Shown: one piece after another, positions 63,394 to 64,000 of the stretch | How the letters are laid out: each line of letters begins with the position of its first letter | Numbering within the stretch: the stretch's first letter is position 1 | Assembly (NCBI GenBank): GCA_003116975.1 | Contig: BGKB01000017.1 | Coordinates: 891,569 to 955,568 of the forward strand | Length of the DNA stretch: 64,000 bases | Direction of reading: 5' to 3' | Source of the DNA: Aurantiochytrium sp. KH105 | Taxonomy: Eukaryota; Sar; Bigyra; Thraustochytrida; Thraustochytriidae | The notes under the pieces: model-generated | Database searches by the model: none | Told to the model about the DNA's origin: nothing | What the model saw: the letters and a program-made list of their open reading frames with translations, nothing else | Made by a program: the position numbers and the translations under genes

Positions 63394-64000
63394 TCCTCGA
63401 TCGCGCGAGGAGGAGAAGGAGGAGAAGGAGAGCGCGCGCGCGCGCGCTGCGCAAGCCCCTCTTCCCTGGCGCGGCCACGGGCTGGCCAGGCCTGTCGACG
63501 AAGCGCGTCTGGTATCTCCCGCTGCGTGCCTTCTTGCTGCGCCCGTCGATCGACTCATCGATCGATCCTCGCTGCGGTTCCCCTCCCCCTTCGCGGTAGT
63601 AGGCTTACTACCTCTACGTGAAAGATACTTGGGAGAGCGGCACGTGCTTGCAGCCGCTGCTGCAGGGAGGGAGAACGGCGGGAGATCGCGCCGTGGTCGA
63701 GGGAGCGGCGGCGGCGCAGTGGCCATGGTGGCTGGATGGGAGGAGAAGGCCCGAGGCGAGCAGCGCTTTGTGCGATGGGATTGCATGGTGGGGTCTGAGC
63801 GTTGTTTCACACGAGCCGCCGCGCCGGAAGGACGGGACAACGTCGAGACATTGCGCTCGCTGACAAGGTCGCCTCTGCCGCCGCGCCGAGCTCGCGCAGA
63901 AGCTTCGCGCGGGCGCGTGGTTCGTTCGCTCTACACAGACAGACGCCGGTCGTTTGTCCGGGAAGCCAGCCTGTATACACGACGTGACACGGGGTCCCTC
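63343..64000. other. 5' region of the TIR-NACHT-WD40 gene to the window edge
   Basis: This 658 bp contains the CTTT tract (63361-63396), a GAGGAGAAGG repeat (63405-63430), a GATC cluster (63547-63568) and GC-rich sequence. It should include the promoter. Open frames here are low-complexity. Nothing else was recognised up to the edge. Confidence 0.55.
63361..63396. repeat. CTTT tetranucleotide microsatellite
   Basis: About eight CTTT units, 20-55 bases upstream of the TIR-NACHT-WD40 start codon; in frame it would encode Lys/Glu/Arg runs. Confidence 0.95.

Overview
The window is nuclear DNA of a GC-rich protist with compact genes. Most genes are long single open frames with large low-complexity inserts. 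Only one clear spliceosomal intron in an intact gene was found (96 bp, GT...AG, in the TPR gene), plus splice signals around one orphan LRR exon. The gene content combines a plant-type L-galactose dehydrogenase, a full-length PDR-type ABCG transporter, a class I myosin, FYVE and PH proteins, two proteins pointing to cilia (DNAAF9-like and nephrocystin-1-like) and a Crinkler-like nuclease-kinase. This fits a flagellate stramenopile, most likely a thraustochytrid (Labyrinthulomycetes). The lineage is inferred from gene style and families, not from a marker gene.

Housekeeping part (1-43 kb). A 5' piece of a DNAAF9/Shulin-like gene runs off the left edge on the minus strand. It is followed by a membrane-anchored GxGYP-type putative glycoside hydrolase, a multi-pass membrane metallophosphoesterase, an L-galactose dehydrogenase-like aldo/keto reductase (minus), a PAP2/glucose-6-phosphatase-like membrane phosphatase and an ASH2-like SPRY protein (minus). 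Next come a spliced TPR protein, a Sec7-like/double-PH protein, a 2.5-kb-codon Tudor/EF-hand/nephrocystin-1-like giant, a PDR ABC transporter, a WW/FYVE/ARM-repeat giant and a small secreted, probably GPI-anchored protein (minus). There are no operons; each gene has its own GC-rich, microsatellite-laden 5' region of 0.3-1.5 kb.

Accessory island (about 43.9-50.6 kb). This holds an orphan 84-bp leucine-rich-repeat exon, an assembly gap, two direct copies of a roughly 0.6-kb coding repeat, a 2-kb element with matching inverted ends and a broken minus-strand gene, and an intact gene joining a PD-(D/E)xK nuclease-like domain to a protein-kinase-like domain (Crinkler-type effector architecture).

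Right part (50.6-64 kb). It contains a class I myosin gene whose middle is missing at a single N and which ends in a CaaX box, a fucokinase/fucose-1-P guanylyltransferase relative that stops before the kinase domain, and a 2.2-kb gene-poor stretch with a MITE-like inverted repeat and an 18-bp tandem repeat. The last gene is a large TIR-NACHT-WD40 STAND protein on the minus strand. Its eleven 40-residue WD units are almost identical except at a few positions, the pattern seen in rapidly evolving NLR-like recognition arrays. The island and this receptor, with the LRR remnant and the nuclease-kinase, are the most interesting part of the window: a possible protist innate-immunity/conflict locus.
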